Positions 53,350-61,660 of a DNA stretch of 64,000 nt are shown piece after piece. The translations under genes and the position numbers were made by a program. The stretch is taken from positions 1 to 64,000 of the forward strand of contig CAYQPF010000005.1 of NCBI GenBank assembly GCA_964419225.1, in the 5' to 3' direction. The DNA is from CAYQPF01 sp964419225 (GTDB lineage Bacteria > Cloacimonadota > Cloacimonadia > Cloacimonadales > CAYQPF01). Position 1 is the stretch's first letter. Each line of letters starts with the position of its first letter. The notes below the pieces were generated by a model. It ran no database searches. It was not told where the DNA came from and saw only the letters and a list, made by a program, of their open reading frames with translations.

Positions 53350-56300
53350 ATGAGTAAAATTGAGGCAAAAAAATCTCTCAATAAAGGGATTATTTGGTTA
53401 GGAACCCTCATTTTACTTTTAACCTGGAGCATAACTTTGCTGGTTATACATGCTGACAGACATCTCGTTATTACCCGTGCCCAAAAAGAATCCGACAATC
53501 TGGCAGTTGTTCTGGAAAAACATATTTCCGGAACTTTTATGCAAATAGAGAACTCTTTGTTTTCTTTACAACGCCTCTGGGAGTCGGGGCTAAATACAAA
53601 AGAAACGCATAACATGTTTCGGAATTTTGTTGATTCCAGACCTGATTTGTTTAATTTAATTTCTATCATTGATGCTCAGGGAAATGTTGTTTTAACTAAT
53701 CAGGATATTCCCAAATCATCTTACAGCGGTGACAGACCTTTTTTTCTTTATCACAAACAGAATGTTGAGCGAAGTATTCGTATTGGAAGCCCAATACTTG
53801 GAAGAGTAACAGGTAAATGGTATATTCCGGTCAGCATGCGATTGCAAAATGCTGAAGGAAAATTCTCTGGTGTTCTTTTGGCATCCATAAATCCATATTA
53901 CTTTTCTGCAATCTTTCAGAAAGTTAAACTTGGCAAGCAATCTTTGATCTGTCTGGCTGATTCATCCGGAATAATTTATAGCGGAATATCAGGTGAAAAT
54001 AAAGTTGATTTGAATAAGAAAAACCCTGATCTAAGAGCTTCTGGTTTTACCGTGGATAATAAGCCAAATTCCAAAATTAATATTCATGAAATAGAAGGAG
54101 TTAAGAGAATATACAGTAAGGCTTTCATTAAAGAACAAAAAATGTTTGTAATGGTAGCTATCGGTTTGGAAGAACGGTTACAAGATTCAAATCTAAGAGT
54201 GTTTCTTCTCCTTTTTATTCAAACATTGATCTCAATTTTGATTATCTTTTTTTTCTTGCGATTACATAAATCAATTCTTGCTAAAGAACAAATTGTTATT
54301 GAATTGGATAGTTATTTTACAGCAGCTTTAGACCTGCTATGTATCGCAGATATGAAAGGAAATTTCATCCGGGTGAATAAAGAGTGGGAAAATGTGCTGG
54401 GTTATAATATAGAAGAACTAAGAATAAAGAACATTCTTGATTTTGTGCATCCTGATGATCTTCAATCAACTCTAAATGTAATGGCTATACTGGAAAGACA
54501 AGAGAAAGTCCCAATTTTTACTAATAGCTATCGCTGTAAAAATGGATCATTTCGCTTTATTGAATGGAGTTTTACTCCAAAAAGTACATTTATTTATGCG
54601 GTAGCACGAGATATTACAGAACAAAAAAAAGTGGAAGAAGAATTAATAAAAGCCAAAGGAATTGCCGAGGAAAATGAAACTCGTTTCAAGGCACTGCACA
54701 ATGCATCTTTTGGAGGTATAGCGATACATGACAAAGGAATAATTTTAGACTGTAATCAGGGTCTTTCAGAATTAACAGGCTATTCTTTTGATGAGCTCAT
54801 TGGCATGGATGGGTTACTTTTGATTTCGGAAAAGTCACGCGAATTAGTTAGGAATAATATTCTGAATCAATATCAAAAGCCCTATGAAGCATATGGAGTA
54901 CGGAAAGGTGGAGAAGAATATCCTCTTCGGATTGAAGCAAGAGAAATTCCTTTTAAAGGAAAGCAGGTTCGGGTGGTTGAATTTAGAAATATCTCAGAGC
55001 AAAAAAGAGCAGAAGAAGCTTTGTATCAAAGTGAAAAACTGGCACTAACTGTTATCGAAAACTCGTCTATCGGTGTTTCCGTGCGATCTAATACCGGACA
55101 ACTTCTGTTATATAATCAGGCTTGGATCGACCTTTGGGAAAAAAGCGAGGAAAGTCTAAAAGAAGATTTAAAACCCCGGACAAAGCTATTATTCAATGAA
55201 AAAGATGAATACTATACTCCGCATCAGGATGGTGTCCGCCGTGTTTATATGCAGGGTGGGGATTATACTATTCCGGAGATGCAGACTACCGGCAAGTTCA
55301 GTAAATCCGGTCAACCGCGATACGTTAGCCAATATTTCAACGGAATTGTGAATAAGGAAGGAGTGGTTGAACGGGTTGTAATTCTGTCCACCGACATAAC
55401 CAAAAGTAAAATTGCCGAGCAGGAAAAAGAAAAACTGCAGGCTCAATTAAATCAATCTCAAAAAATGGAATCTGTCGGACGCTTGGCAGGTGGTATTGCT
55501 CATGATTTCAATAATATGCTTGGAGTGATTTTAGGATATACTGAACTTATCCTGATGAAAATCAATTCTTCACATCCTTTCTATGTAAATTTACTCGAAA
55601 TCAGTAAAGCAGCCGAGCATTCTGCCAATTTGACCACTCAGCTTTTAGCTTTTGCCCGCAAGCAGACCATCAGCCCTGTAATTATGGATTTGAACGAAGC
55701 TGTGGGTGGAATGAATAAAATGCTAAGCCGGCTTATTGGAGAAGACACCAAACTGGCTTGGATTCCCTGTGCAAATCCTGTTATGGTGGAAGTTGATCCT
55801 ACGCAAATTGACCAAATTCTGGCAAATCTTTGCCTTAATGCCAAGGATGCCATCATTAACAAAAGTAATGGTCAGATAACTATTGAGACGGAAATTGTGT
55901 TTTTAGATGAAAACTTCTGTGCTTCCCATATGGGATATTTCCCTGGAGAATATGTCCAACTGACAGTCAGTGATAATGGTTGCGGTATGGATAAAGAAGC
56001 CTTGAAGCATTTATTTGAACCTTTCTTTACGACCAAGGATGTTGGCAAGGGTACGGGACTGGGTCTGGCAACAGTTTATGGCATTGTAAAACAAAATAAT
56101 GGTTATATAGATGTTTATAGTGAGGTTGGAGTTGGAACAGCTTTCAAGATTTACTGGCCGAGAGTGATCAGTGAATCGGAAAAAGTAGTGAAAACACAGC
56201 CTGAGAAAAGAGTTATGAAAGGCAATGAGACAATTTTGCTGGTGGAAGACGAAAAAACTCTCTTAAAAATGACTTCAAATATGCTCCAATTGTATGGTTA

Positions 56301-56589
56301 TCAGGTATTGGCTACATCTGTTCCCGGAGATGCGGTGCAATTAGCCAGAGAGTATAAAGGCAAAATTCATCTTCTGCTTACAGATATAATAATGCCGGAA
56401 ATGAATGGCAGTGATTTAGCCCTGCAAATTAAAGCTATCAAAAAAGATATCAAACAATTATTCATGTCCGGTTATACAGCCAATGTTATTGCCCAGCACG
56501 GAGTCTTGGAAAAGGGAGTTAATTTTATCCAGAAGCCCTTCAAAACAGAGGATCTGGTTATAAAAATCCGGGAAGTGTTGGATAATTGA
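53350..56589 (+). CDS. Membrane hybrid histidine kinase (Cache, PAS, HisKA, ATPase, REC)
   Basis: A 1079-residue sensor. TM1 at about residues 16-36, a periplasmic double-Cache-type domain (about 37-280), TM2 near 285-305 (FLLLFIQTLISILIIFFFL), three PAS domains (about 320-680), HisKA with the phospho-His in GGIAHDFNNMLGVILGYTEL, ATPase boxes (NLCLNAKDAI N box, VSDNGCGMD, GKGTGLGLATVYGIVKQNNG), and a C-terminal receiver (LLVEDEKTLL, LLTDIIMPEMNG, FIQKPF). It senses an extracellular ligand, perhaps a small organic molecule as is usual for Cache. No DNA-binding partner adjoins. Confidence 0.95.
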   Translation: MSKIEAKKSLNKGIIWLGTLILLLTWSITLLVIHADRHLVITRAQKESDNLAVVLEKHISGTFMQIENSLFSLQRLWESGLNTKETHNMFRNFVDSRPDLFNLISIIDAQGNVVLTNQDIPKSSYSGDRPFFLYHKQNVERSIRIGSPILGRVTGKWYIPVSMRLQNAEGKFSGVLLASINPYYFSAIFQKVKLGKQSLICLADSSGIIYSGISGENKVDLNKKNPDLRASGFTVDNKPNSKINIHEIEGVKRIYSKAFIKEQKMFVMVAIGLEERLQDSNLRVFLLLFIQTLISILIIFFFLRLHKSILAKEQIVIELDSYFTAALDLLCIADMKGNFIRVNKEWENVLGYNIEELRIKNILDFVHPDDLQSTLNVMAILERQEKVPIFTNSYRCKNGSFRFIEWSFTPKSTFIYAVARDITEQKKVEEELIKAKGIAEENETRFKALHNASFGGIAIHDKGIILDCNQGLSELTGYSFDELIGMDGLLLISEKSRELVRNNILNQYQKPYEAYGVRKGGEEYPLRIEAREIPFKGKQVRVVEFRNISEQKRAEEALYQSEKLALTVIENSSIGVSVRSNTGQLLLYNQAWIDLWEKSEESLKEDLKPRTKLLFNEKDEYYTPHQDGVRRVYMQGGDYTIPEMQTTGKFSKSGQPRYVSQYFNGIVNKEGVVERVVILSTDITKSKIAEQEKEKLQAQLNQSQKMESVGRLAGGIAHDFNNMLGVILGYTELILMKINSSHPFYVNLLEISKAAEHSANLTTQLLAFARKQTISPVIMDLNEAVGGMNKMLSRLIGEDTKLAWIPCANPVMVEVDPTQIDQILANLCLNAKDAIINKSNGQITIETEIVFLDENFCASHMGYFPGEYVQLTVSDNGCGMDKEALKHLFEPFFTTKDVGKGTGLGLATVYGIVKQNNGYIDVYSEVGVGTAFKIYWPRVISESEKVVKTQPEKRVMKGNETILLVEDEKTLLKMTSNMLQLYGYQVLATSVPGDAVQLAREYKGKIHLLLTDIIMPEMNGSDLALQIKAIKKDIKQLFMSGYTANVIAQHGVLEKGVNFIQKPFKTEDLVIKIREVLDN

Positions 56590-56590
56590 G

Positions 56591-56626
56591 ATGGACTATA
56601 TGGACCAGATGGACTTTATGGACAAA
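56591..56626 (+). repeat. ATGGACNNN 9-bp tandem repeat, four units
   Basis: ATGGACTAT, ATGGACCAG, ATGGACTTT, ATGGACAAA. Directly follows the hybrid-kinase stop codon. Confidence 0.75.
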
Positions 56627-56683
56627 ATATAGGTGGAAACCAAACCCGCAGGCAAGTACTAAGGTGCAAGAAGGTTGGTAGTT

Positions 56684-57145
56684 ATGAATAGGAAAAGAAT
56701 GCAAAAGAAAACTTTTCTTAAATTATATCGAGCAGTATTAATACTCTCAGTTTTAGCGATAATCAGTGCATTTCAATTAGAGTATGGTTTTGTTTTGTTC
56801 CATAAGCTTGAATCATATAACATTGTTGATAGAGGACAAAAAACTCAGATCATCTTATATAAATCCAATCCAATTTCGTATATATTAAAGATAAATACAA
56901 AAGATGAAGAGAAAACCATTTATCTTGATTATAAGAGTAAAGAGGCATATTTTCCTAACAGATACGCTTTTTCTATTACCAATCGTTTTCTTATTTGGCA
57001 CAAACATGACCTTTGTCAGGTTTTAGTGGATGATGGAGTAAAAGCAGAGGGTTATAATTACTATTGGAACGAAAAGGATCTGGTTCTAAATTTTGAATCG
57101 TACAGTGAGCGGGGAATAAGGATAAGCAATTCGGTTTTTGAATAG
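56684..57145 (+). CDS. Membrane-anchored protein of unknown function
   Basis: A 153-residue product with an N-terminal anchor or signal (KKTFLKLYRAVLILSVLAII, then SAFQLEYGFVLF) and a beta-strand-rich domain (QIILYKSNPISYILKI; KTIYLDYKSKEAYF). I do not recognise it. Start at ATG 56684; a TTG at 56675 is also in frame. Isolated, with the repeat region on its right. Confidence 0.5.
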   Translation: MNRKRMQKKTFLKLYRAVLILSVLAIISAFQLEYGFVLFHKLESYNIVDRGQKTQIILYKSNPISYILKINTKDEEKTIYLDYKSKEAYFPNRYAFSITNRFLIWHKHDLCQVLVDDGVKAEGYNYYWNEKDLVLNFESYSERGIRISNSVFE

Positions 57146-57261
57146 TTCATTAGAAAGAAGATGGGGCTTAAGCTTTGCATACAATATGAGATTTGTTATC
57201 TTAAACCTCTACTGCACAATCCGGCTCAAATTATCAAGGTAATAAGAATGCAATAATCTTT

Positions 57262-57342
57262 CATCCTGCCGGATGAGGGAGTTTGGATATTTTGTACATG
57301 CAGTTAAAACTGCAAGCTAAATTCTTATGTCCTGCCGGACAT
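57262..57342 (-). repeat. Three-hairpin repeat (triad), locus 5
   Basis: CATCC-TGCC-GGATG (57262-57275), TGCAGTT-AA-AACTGCA (57299-57314), ATGTCC-TGCC-GGACAT (57327-57342): the reverse complement of locus 1 in order and sequence. Confidence 0.8.
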
Positions 57343-57369
57343 GGAGATGGTTGTATACTGCGGTATGAA

Positions 57370-57530
57370 AAGGACTGCAGGGGCATTGTTTACACAGACT
57401 TGCACTGACTAACAAGGACGATCACGGACAAGAGAAGAGATCGGAAGGTGGTGTTGCAGATGTGTTTACATCAGGAGGGCTGACGTGGGAGTCTGCCCCT
57501 ACAGGAATTAGCGGACATTATTCGTATATT
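57370..57530 (-). repeat. Dispersed 160-bp repeat B, copy 2
   Basis: The reverse complement reads GTAGGGGCAGACTCCCACGT at its 5' end (near 57502), matching 7150-7315. Relative order to the triad differs from locus 1 after allowing for inversion, so A and B are separate modules. Confidence 0.68.
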
Positions 57531-57662
57531 TTGTCGGGCATTAAAAGTAAATTCACAACATTATCCTATTAATTGGATTAAAAATGATAAAAGCTAATTA
57601 GAGAAACACGCTATTATAAATATTTTCGAATATTTTTGACAAAAAAAGACAGGTTTATTAAT

Positions 57663-57690
57663 TTGTTAAGTTGAGGGATAGTGTTATAAT
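57663..57690 (+). promoter_or_regulatory. Probable promoter of the HTH-EIIA/glnA operon
   Basis: TTGTTA (57663-57668) and TATAAT (57685-57690) are spaced 16 bases. The -10 box lies in the palindrome GTTATAATATAAC (57683-57695), a potential operator. The start codon is 67 bases downstream. Confidence 0.55.
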
Positions 57691-57756
57691 ATAACTATAT
57701 TGTAACTTGTGATTTAGGTAAATAATGATAATTAAAAAATAAATTAGGAGGAACTC

Positions 57757-58419
57757 ATGACTAAAAAGCTAATAACTGTCATAGAGGCTGCCAAGTTTCT
57801 CAAAGTCAATGAGGCTGTTATTGATGAGATGATCAAGGCGGGGACATTTAGTTCCGAAAAAGCTGGGAAAACTGTAAAAATCGACAAGAATCAGCTTGAT
57901 GAATGGTTATCCAATCTCAATGATACTGAAGAAAAGTATCTTGCAAAAAACAGAACTGTCTGCCGTTTTCAGGATTATTTCCGAGCTGACAGCATAACTT
58001 TGGATTTTGATGCTGATAATAAGTATGAATCCATTGGGTTTATGTCCAAGAAAGCCAAGGAAATCAAATTGGTCAGAGATCACATCTGGTTATATGAAGT
58101 TGTATTGGCGAGAGAAGAATTGGTTTCCACTGCTGTAGGTAAAGGAGTTGCTTTACTGCATCCACGCCATATGCACCCCACTAAGATTAAAACTCCTTCC
58201 ATCCTTTTTGCCAGATCCAAAGAAGGTGTAGAGTTTGATGCTCCGGATAACAAACCTGTCCGTCTGTTCTTCATGCTGCTTTTGCACAATGATAAACAGC
58301 ATCTCTTTTCCTTATCCTATATCTCTAAATTACTCATGAATGAGAAGAATCTGGAGAGATTACTTACAGTAACGACTAATGAAGAAATTGTCAGCATCCT
58401 TAGCGGTGAAGAAAACTAA
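57757..58419 (+). CDS. HTH (excisionase-type) plus PTS EIIA-like regulator
   Basis: A 220-residue protein. Residues 1-55 are a MerR/excisionase-type winged helix (ITVIEAAKFLKVNEAVIDEM, KIDKNQLDEWL). Residues about 70-218 are a PTS_EIIA_2 (PtsN-like) domain with REELVSTAVGKGVALLHPRH, in which H135 occupies the phospho-His position. It could bind DNA in response to phosphorylation. AGGAGGAACTC precedes ATG. It lies 23 bases upstream of glnA, likely in the same transcript, so a role in nitrogen control is inferred. Confidence 0.85.
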   Translation: MTKKLITVIEAAKFLKVNEAVIDEMIKAGTFSSEKAGKTVKIDKNQLDEWLSNLNDTEEKYLAKNRTVCRFQDYFRADSITLDFDADNKYESIGFMSKKAKEIKLVRDHIWLYEVVLAREELVSTAVGKGVALLHPRHMHPTKIKTPSILFARSKEGVEFDAPDNKPVRLFFMLLLHNDKQHLFSLSYISKLLMNEKNLERLLTVTTNEEIVSILSGEEN

Positions 58420-58442
58420 AAAATTTTGGGAGGATTTAAATA

Positions 58443-59864
58443 ATGACTGTAGAAAAAATCAAACAAATGATCAAAGAAGAGAATATTAATGCTATAGATT
58501 TAAAGTATTGTGACTTGTCGGGCAGATGGTATCATATCACATTTCCATCCCGCAGACTTGATTATGTATTAGAGCACGGAGTAGCTTTTGACGGTTCCAG
58601 TATTCCCGGAATGAAATCAGTGGAATCAGGAGATATGATTTTAATGCCTGATCTTGATACTGCAACTAAAGATCCTTTCCTGGAAACACCGACTTTAAGA
58701 ATGATCTGCTCAATTTGTGATGCAGACACAAGAATTGGAATCAAAAAAGATCCGCGTTCAGTTGCACAGAGAGCACATGAATATATGATTTCGACCGGTT
58801 TAGCAGATGAATCTGTCTGGATCCCAGAATTCGAATTCTATTTACTGGATGAAGCTTCTTATTACACCAGCAAATATCAGAGTGGTTTCCGTTTTTCTTC
58901 CAGCCAGAACAAAGATTGTCTTCCCGAAAATATGGATGACAATGATGGTATTGCCCAGGCTGACCGTAAGGGTTATCATATGGATGAACCTTTTGACAGA
59001 TTCTATCAATTGCGTCAGGAAATGGTGGATATTATCGAAAGCATGGGGATCAATGTACGTTATCATCATCATGAAGTTGGTTTAGCTTCTCAGCAGGAGA
59101 TCGAGACCGAAATGCTGCAGTTCCCTCAGATCTGTGATTATTCCATGTTAGTTAAAGATACAATCCGCAGAGTGGCTATTCAGAATGGTTTAACTGCTAC
59201 TATGATGCCCAAGCCTATTTATGATGAGCCAGGCAATGGTATGCATTTCCATATGCTTCTGAGAAAAGAAGGCAAGAATATTTTCTGGGGACCCGGAAAT
59301 TATGCTGATCTTTCCATGGAAGCTCTTTATTTCATCGGTGGAATTCTGAAACACGGAAGATCTTTGATCGCTTTGACCAATCCATCCACGAATTCATTTA
59401 AGAGACTTTTACCGGGCTTTGAAGCTCCAGTGAAATTGTTCTTCGGTTTAGCCAACCGCAGTGCTGCCATCCGTATTCCCAAGTATGTTACTGCTGAGAC
59501 TAACAAGAGATTCGAGTTCAGAACCGGTGATGCCACCTGTAATCCATACCTGGCAATGAGTGCTTTATTGATGGCTGGTCTGGACGGTGTGAAGAATAAA
59601 ATCGATCCTACAGCTGAAGGTTTCGGACCATTTGATGATAATGTATTTGCCTGGTCAGAAGAAAAGAAAGCGACACTTAAGTCAATACCGGCAAATCTGC
59701 AGGAAGCACTTGATGCCTTGATCGAGGATCATGATTACTTGTTAGCAGGTGGTGTTTTTAATCAGGAACTTATAGACAGTTTTATCAAAGAGAAAATGAA
59801 GGAAGTGGTAGCAGTGAACAACAGACCGCATCCTTATGAAATGACTTTGTACTATAACCTTTAA
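58443..59864 (+). CDS. glnA: Glutamine synthetase type I
   Basis: A 473-residue GlnA: LEHGVAFDGSSIPGM, WIPEFEFYLL, VRYHHHEVGLASQQEIE, DEPGNGMHFHM, NPSTNSFKRLLPGFEAPV, NRSAAIRIP and the C-terminal AGGVFNQELID. It makes glutamine from glutamate and ammonium. The segment matching the adenylylation loop (NLYDLPPEE in enteric enzymes) reads NVFAWSEEK, with Phe in place of Tyr, so this enzyme cannot be adenylylated at that site. Preceded by the HTH-EIIA gene and closed by a strong terminator. Confidence 0.97.
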   Translation: MTVEKIKQMIKEENINAIDLKYCDLSGRWYHITFPSRRLDYVLEHGVAFDGSSIPGMKSVESGDMILMPDLDTATKDPFLETPTLRMICSICDADTRIGIKKDPRSVAQRAHEYMISTGLADESVWIPEFEFYLLDEASYYTSKYQSGFRFSSSQNKDCLPENMDDNDGIAQADRKGYHMDEPFDRFYQLRQEMVDIIESMGINVRYHHHEVGLASQQEIETEMLQFPQICDYSMLVKDTIRRVAIQNGLTATMMPKPIYDEPGNGMHFHMLLRKEGKNIFWGPGNYADLSMEALYFIGGILKHGRSLIALTNPSTNSFKRLLPGFEAPVKLFFGLANRSAAIRIPKYVTAETNKRFEFRTGDATCNPYLAMSALLMAGLDGVKNKIDPTAEGFGPFDDNVFAWSEEKKATLKSIPANLQEALDALIEDHDYLLAGGVFNQELIDSFIKEKMKEVVAVNNRPHPYEMTLYYNL

Positions 59865-59873
59865 TCAAAAATG

Positions 59874-59899
59874 ACGGATGCCTGAGGGCATCCGTTTTT
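59874..59899 (+). terminator. Rho-independent terminator after glnA
   Basis: ACGGATGCC (59874-59882), a four-base loop, GGCATCCGT and a T run. The rfbC ATG begins only 10 bases beyond, so the terminator overlaps the rfbC leader. Confidence 0.9.
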
Positions 59900-59908
59900 G
59901 GATATACT

Positions 59909-60445
59909 ATGTTTAAATTTGAAACTACGCCTTTAGAGGGGCTTATTATTGTTAAACCTCAGGTTTTTGGTGACGAACGGGGTTATTTTCTGGAGATGTA
60001 CAAAGAATCTGAGTTTAAAGCTAATGGAATCGTGGTTGATTTTATTCAGGATAATTTGTCTTTTTCCACGAGAGGAGTCCTGAGGGGTTTACATTATCAG
60101 GAAGCACCACATGGACAAGCCAAGCTGGTGCGTTGTTTAGAAGGCGAGATCTATGATGTAGCAGTGGATATCAGACCTGGATCTCCCACATTTGGTCAAC
60201 ATTTTGGCATAAATTTGTCCGATATCAACAATATTTCTGTGTTTGTTCCCGCTGGATTTGCCCATGGTTTTTTAACTCTCAGTGATACTGCGTTGATGGC
60301 GTATAAATGCTCAAATGAGTATAATTATCAGGCAGACAGAGGGATTTTGTGGAATGATCCGGATTTGAATATCCAGTGGCCTTTGCAGGATATTCAGTTA
60401 TCACCCAAGGATAAAATACATCCAGTATTAAAATCATTAAAATAA
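59909..60445 (+). CDS. rfbC: dTDP-4-dehydrorhamnose 3,5-epimerase
   Basis: A 178-residue RmlC: FKFETTPLEGLIIVKPQVFG, DERGYFLEMYKESEF, GVLRGLHYQEAPHGQAKLVR (catalytic His in GLHYQ) and PAGFAHGFLTLSDTA. It makes dTDP-4-dehydro-L-rhamnose for surface polysaccharide. No Shine-Dalgarno is visible and the glnA terminator ends just before it, so its promoter or translation signal is unclear. Followed by rfbB after 18 bases. Confidence 0.95.
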   Translation: MFKFETTPLEGLIIVKPQVFGDERGYFLEMYKESEFKANGIVVDFIQDNLSFSTRGVLRGLHYQEAPHGQAKLVRCLEGEIYDVAVDIRPGSPTFGQHFGINLSDINNISVFVPAGFAHGFLTLSDTALMAYKCSNEYNYQADRGILWNDPDLNIQWPLQDIQLSPKDKIHPVLKSLK

Positions 60446-60463
60446 GTAGGAAAGGAGAATTTA

Positions 60464-61528
60464 ATGAATTACAAAAATATAATGGTAACTGGTGGCAGCG
60501 GCTTTATTGGAGCTAATTTTATTAATCATCTTTTTATCAATCATCATTTTGAAGGAAATGTGATCAATGTTGATAAATTAACTTATGCCGGAAACCCCGA
60601 GAATTTAGAGAAAGTAGCAGAGACATTTGGAGGGACTAATTACTTTTTCCATCAGAATGATATCTGCGATTACGAGGCAATTCAGGCATTATTTACTAAA
60701 TATGATATCGATTGTATTGTGCATTTTGCTGCAGAGTCACATGTGGATCGTTCTATTTTTGGACCTAAGGAATTTATTGAAACCAATATAGTCGGCACCT
60801 ATAACCTTTTGGAAATCTGTCGTCAGAATTGGAAAGACAGAACAGATGTCAGATTCCATCATATTTCAACAGATGAGGTTTACGGCAGTTTGGGAGATAC
60901 CGGATATTTTTATGAGACAACCAGGTATGATCCCCGCAGTCCGTATTCTGCATCCAAAGCTTCTTCAGATCATCTTGTGCAGGCATATTATCATACCTAT
61001 GGTTTACCGATGACCATTTCCAATTGTACCAACAATTATGGACCACTGCAGTTCCCGGAGAAGCTTGTTCCGCTGATGGTCAATAATATCAAAGAGCAGA
61101 AACCATTGCCAGTATATGGTGATGGCTCGAACATTCGTGACTGGCTTTATGTGGAAGATCACTGTGAAGCTATTATTCAGATTCTGGCCAAAGGTAAAGT
61201 AGGTGAAACTTATAATATTGGTGGTGAGAACGAATGGACTAATCTGGATTTGGTTTATAAAATGTGTGAGTTAATGCAGGAATTTGTTCCGGCTTCCATT
61301 GATTATAAATCCCTTATTACTTTTGTCAAAGACAGGCCGGGTCATGACTGGCGTTATGCTATAAATTGTGATAAAATCAAGTCACAGCTGGGTTGGAAGC
61401 AATCTTTGGATTTTGAAGAAGGTTTACGGAAAACAGTCACCTGGTATTTAAGTAATCAGGGTTGGGTTAATAATATTAAATCCGGTGAATATCAAAAGTG
61501 GTTGGATAAGAACTACGAGCAAAGATAG
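60464..61528 (+). CDS. rfbB: dTDP-glucose 4,6-dehydratase
   Basis: A 354-residue SDR-extended enzyme: MVTGGSGFIGANFINHLF (NAD site), VDKLTYAGNPENL, HFAAESHVDRSI, HHISTDEVYGSL, RSPYSASKASSDHLV (YxxxK), NNYGPLQFPEKLVPLM. It makes dTDP-4-keto-6-deoxyglucose. AAAGGAG supports the ATG. rfbA and rfbD are not in the window, so the dTDP-rhamnose pathway is split. Confidence 0.96.
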   Translation: MNYKNIMVTGGSGFIGANFINHLFINHHFEGNVINVDKLTYAGNPENLEKVAETFGGTNYFFHQNDICDYEAIQALFTKYDIDCIVHFAAESHVDRSIFGPKEFIETNIVGTYNLLEICRQNWKDRTDVRFHHISTDEVYGSLGDTGYFYETTRYDPRSPYSASKASSDHLVQAYYHTYGLPMTISNCTNNYGPLQFPEKLVPLMVNNIKEQKPLPVYGDGSNIRDWLYVEDHCEAIIQILAKGKVGETYNIGGENEWTNLDLVYKMCELMQEFVPASIDYKSLITFVKDRPGHDWRYAINCDKIKSQLGWKQSLDFEEGLRKTVTWYLSNQGWVNNIKSGEYQKWLDKNYEQR

Positions 61529-61563
61529 GCGTCAACTTTCAGTTACCAGGCTTCAGTTGCTAA

Positions 61564-61588
61564 CCTTCTCCCTAAAGGAGGGAGAAGG
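61564..61588. repeat. Palindrome CCTTCTCCCT...AGGGAGAAGG
   Basis: Ten-base perfect arms with a five-base loop, of the same dispersed palindrome style as the CCCCTCTC repeats, between rfbB and the flavodoxin gene. Confidence 0.7.
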
Positions 61589-61660
61589 GGCTGAATTGTA
61601 TTAAGCTGTTACAGATGCCAAAAAAATAACTTAACGGCATTAATAATACTTGGGGGAGAT

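Larger units (their letters stand above)
57146..57662. other. Intergenic region with triad and B repeats
   Basis: About 500 bases, non-coding. Holds triad locus 5 (57262-57342, inverted) and repeat B copy 2 (57370-57530, inverted). CTACTGCACAATCCGG near 57209 resembles CTACTGCACAGTTCGG near 3453. Confidence 0.55.

Noticed and set aside
57638..57662. TTGACA at about 57638 as the glnA-operon -35
   Set aside because: No acceptable -10 at proper spacing; TTGTTA/TATAAT further down fits better.
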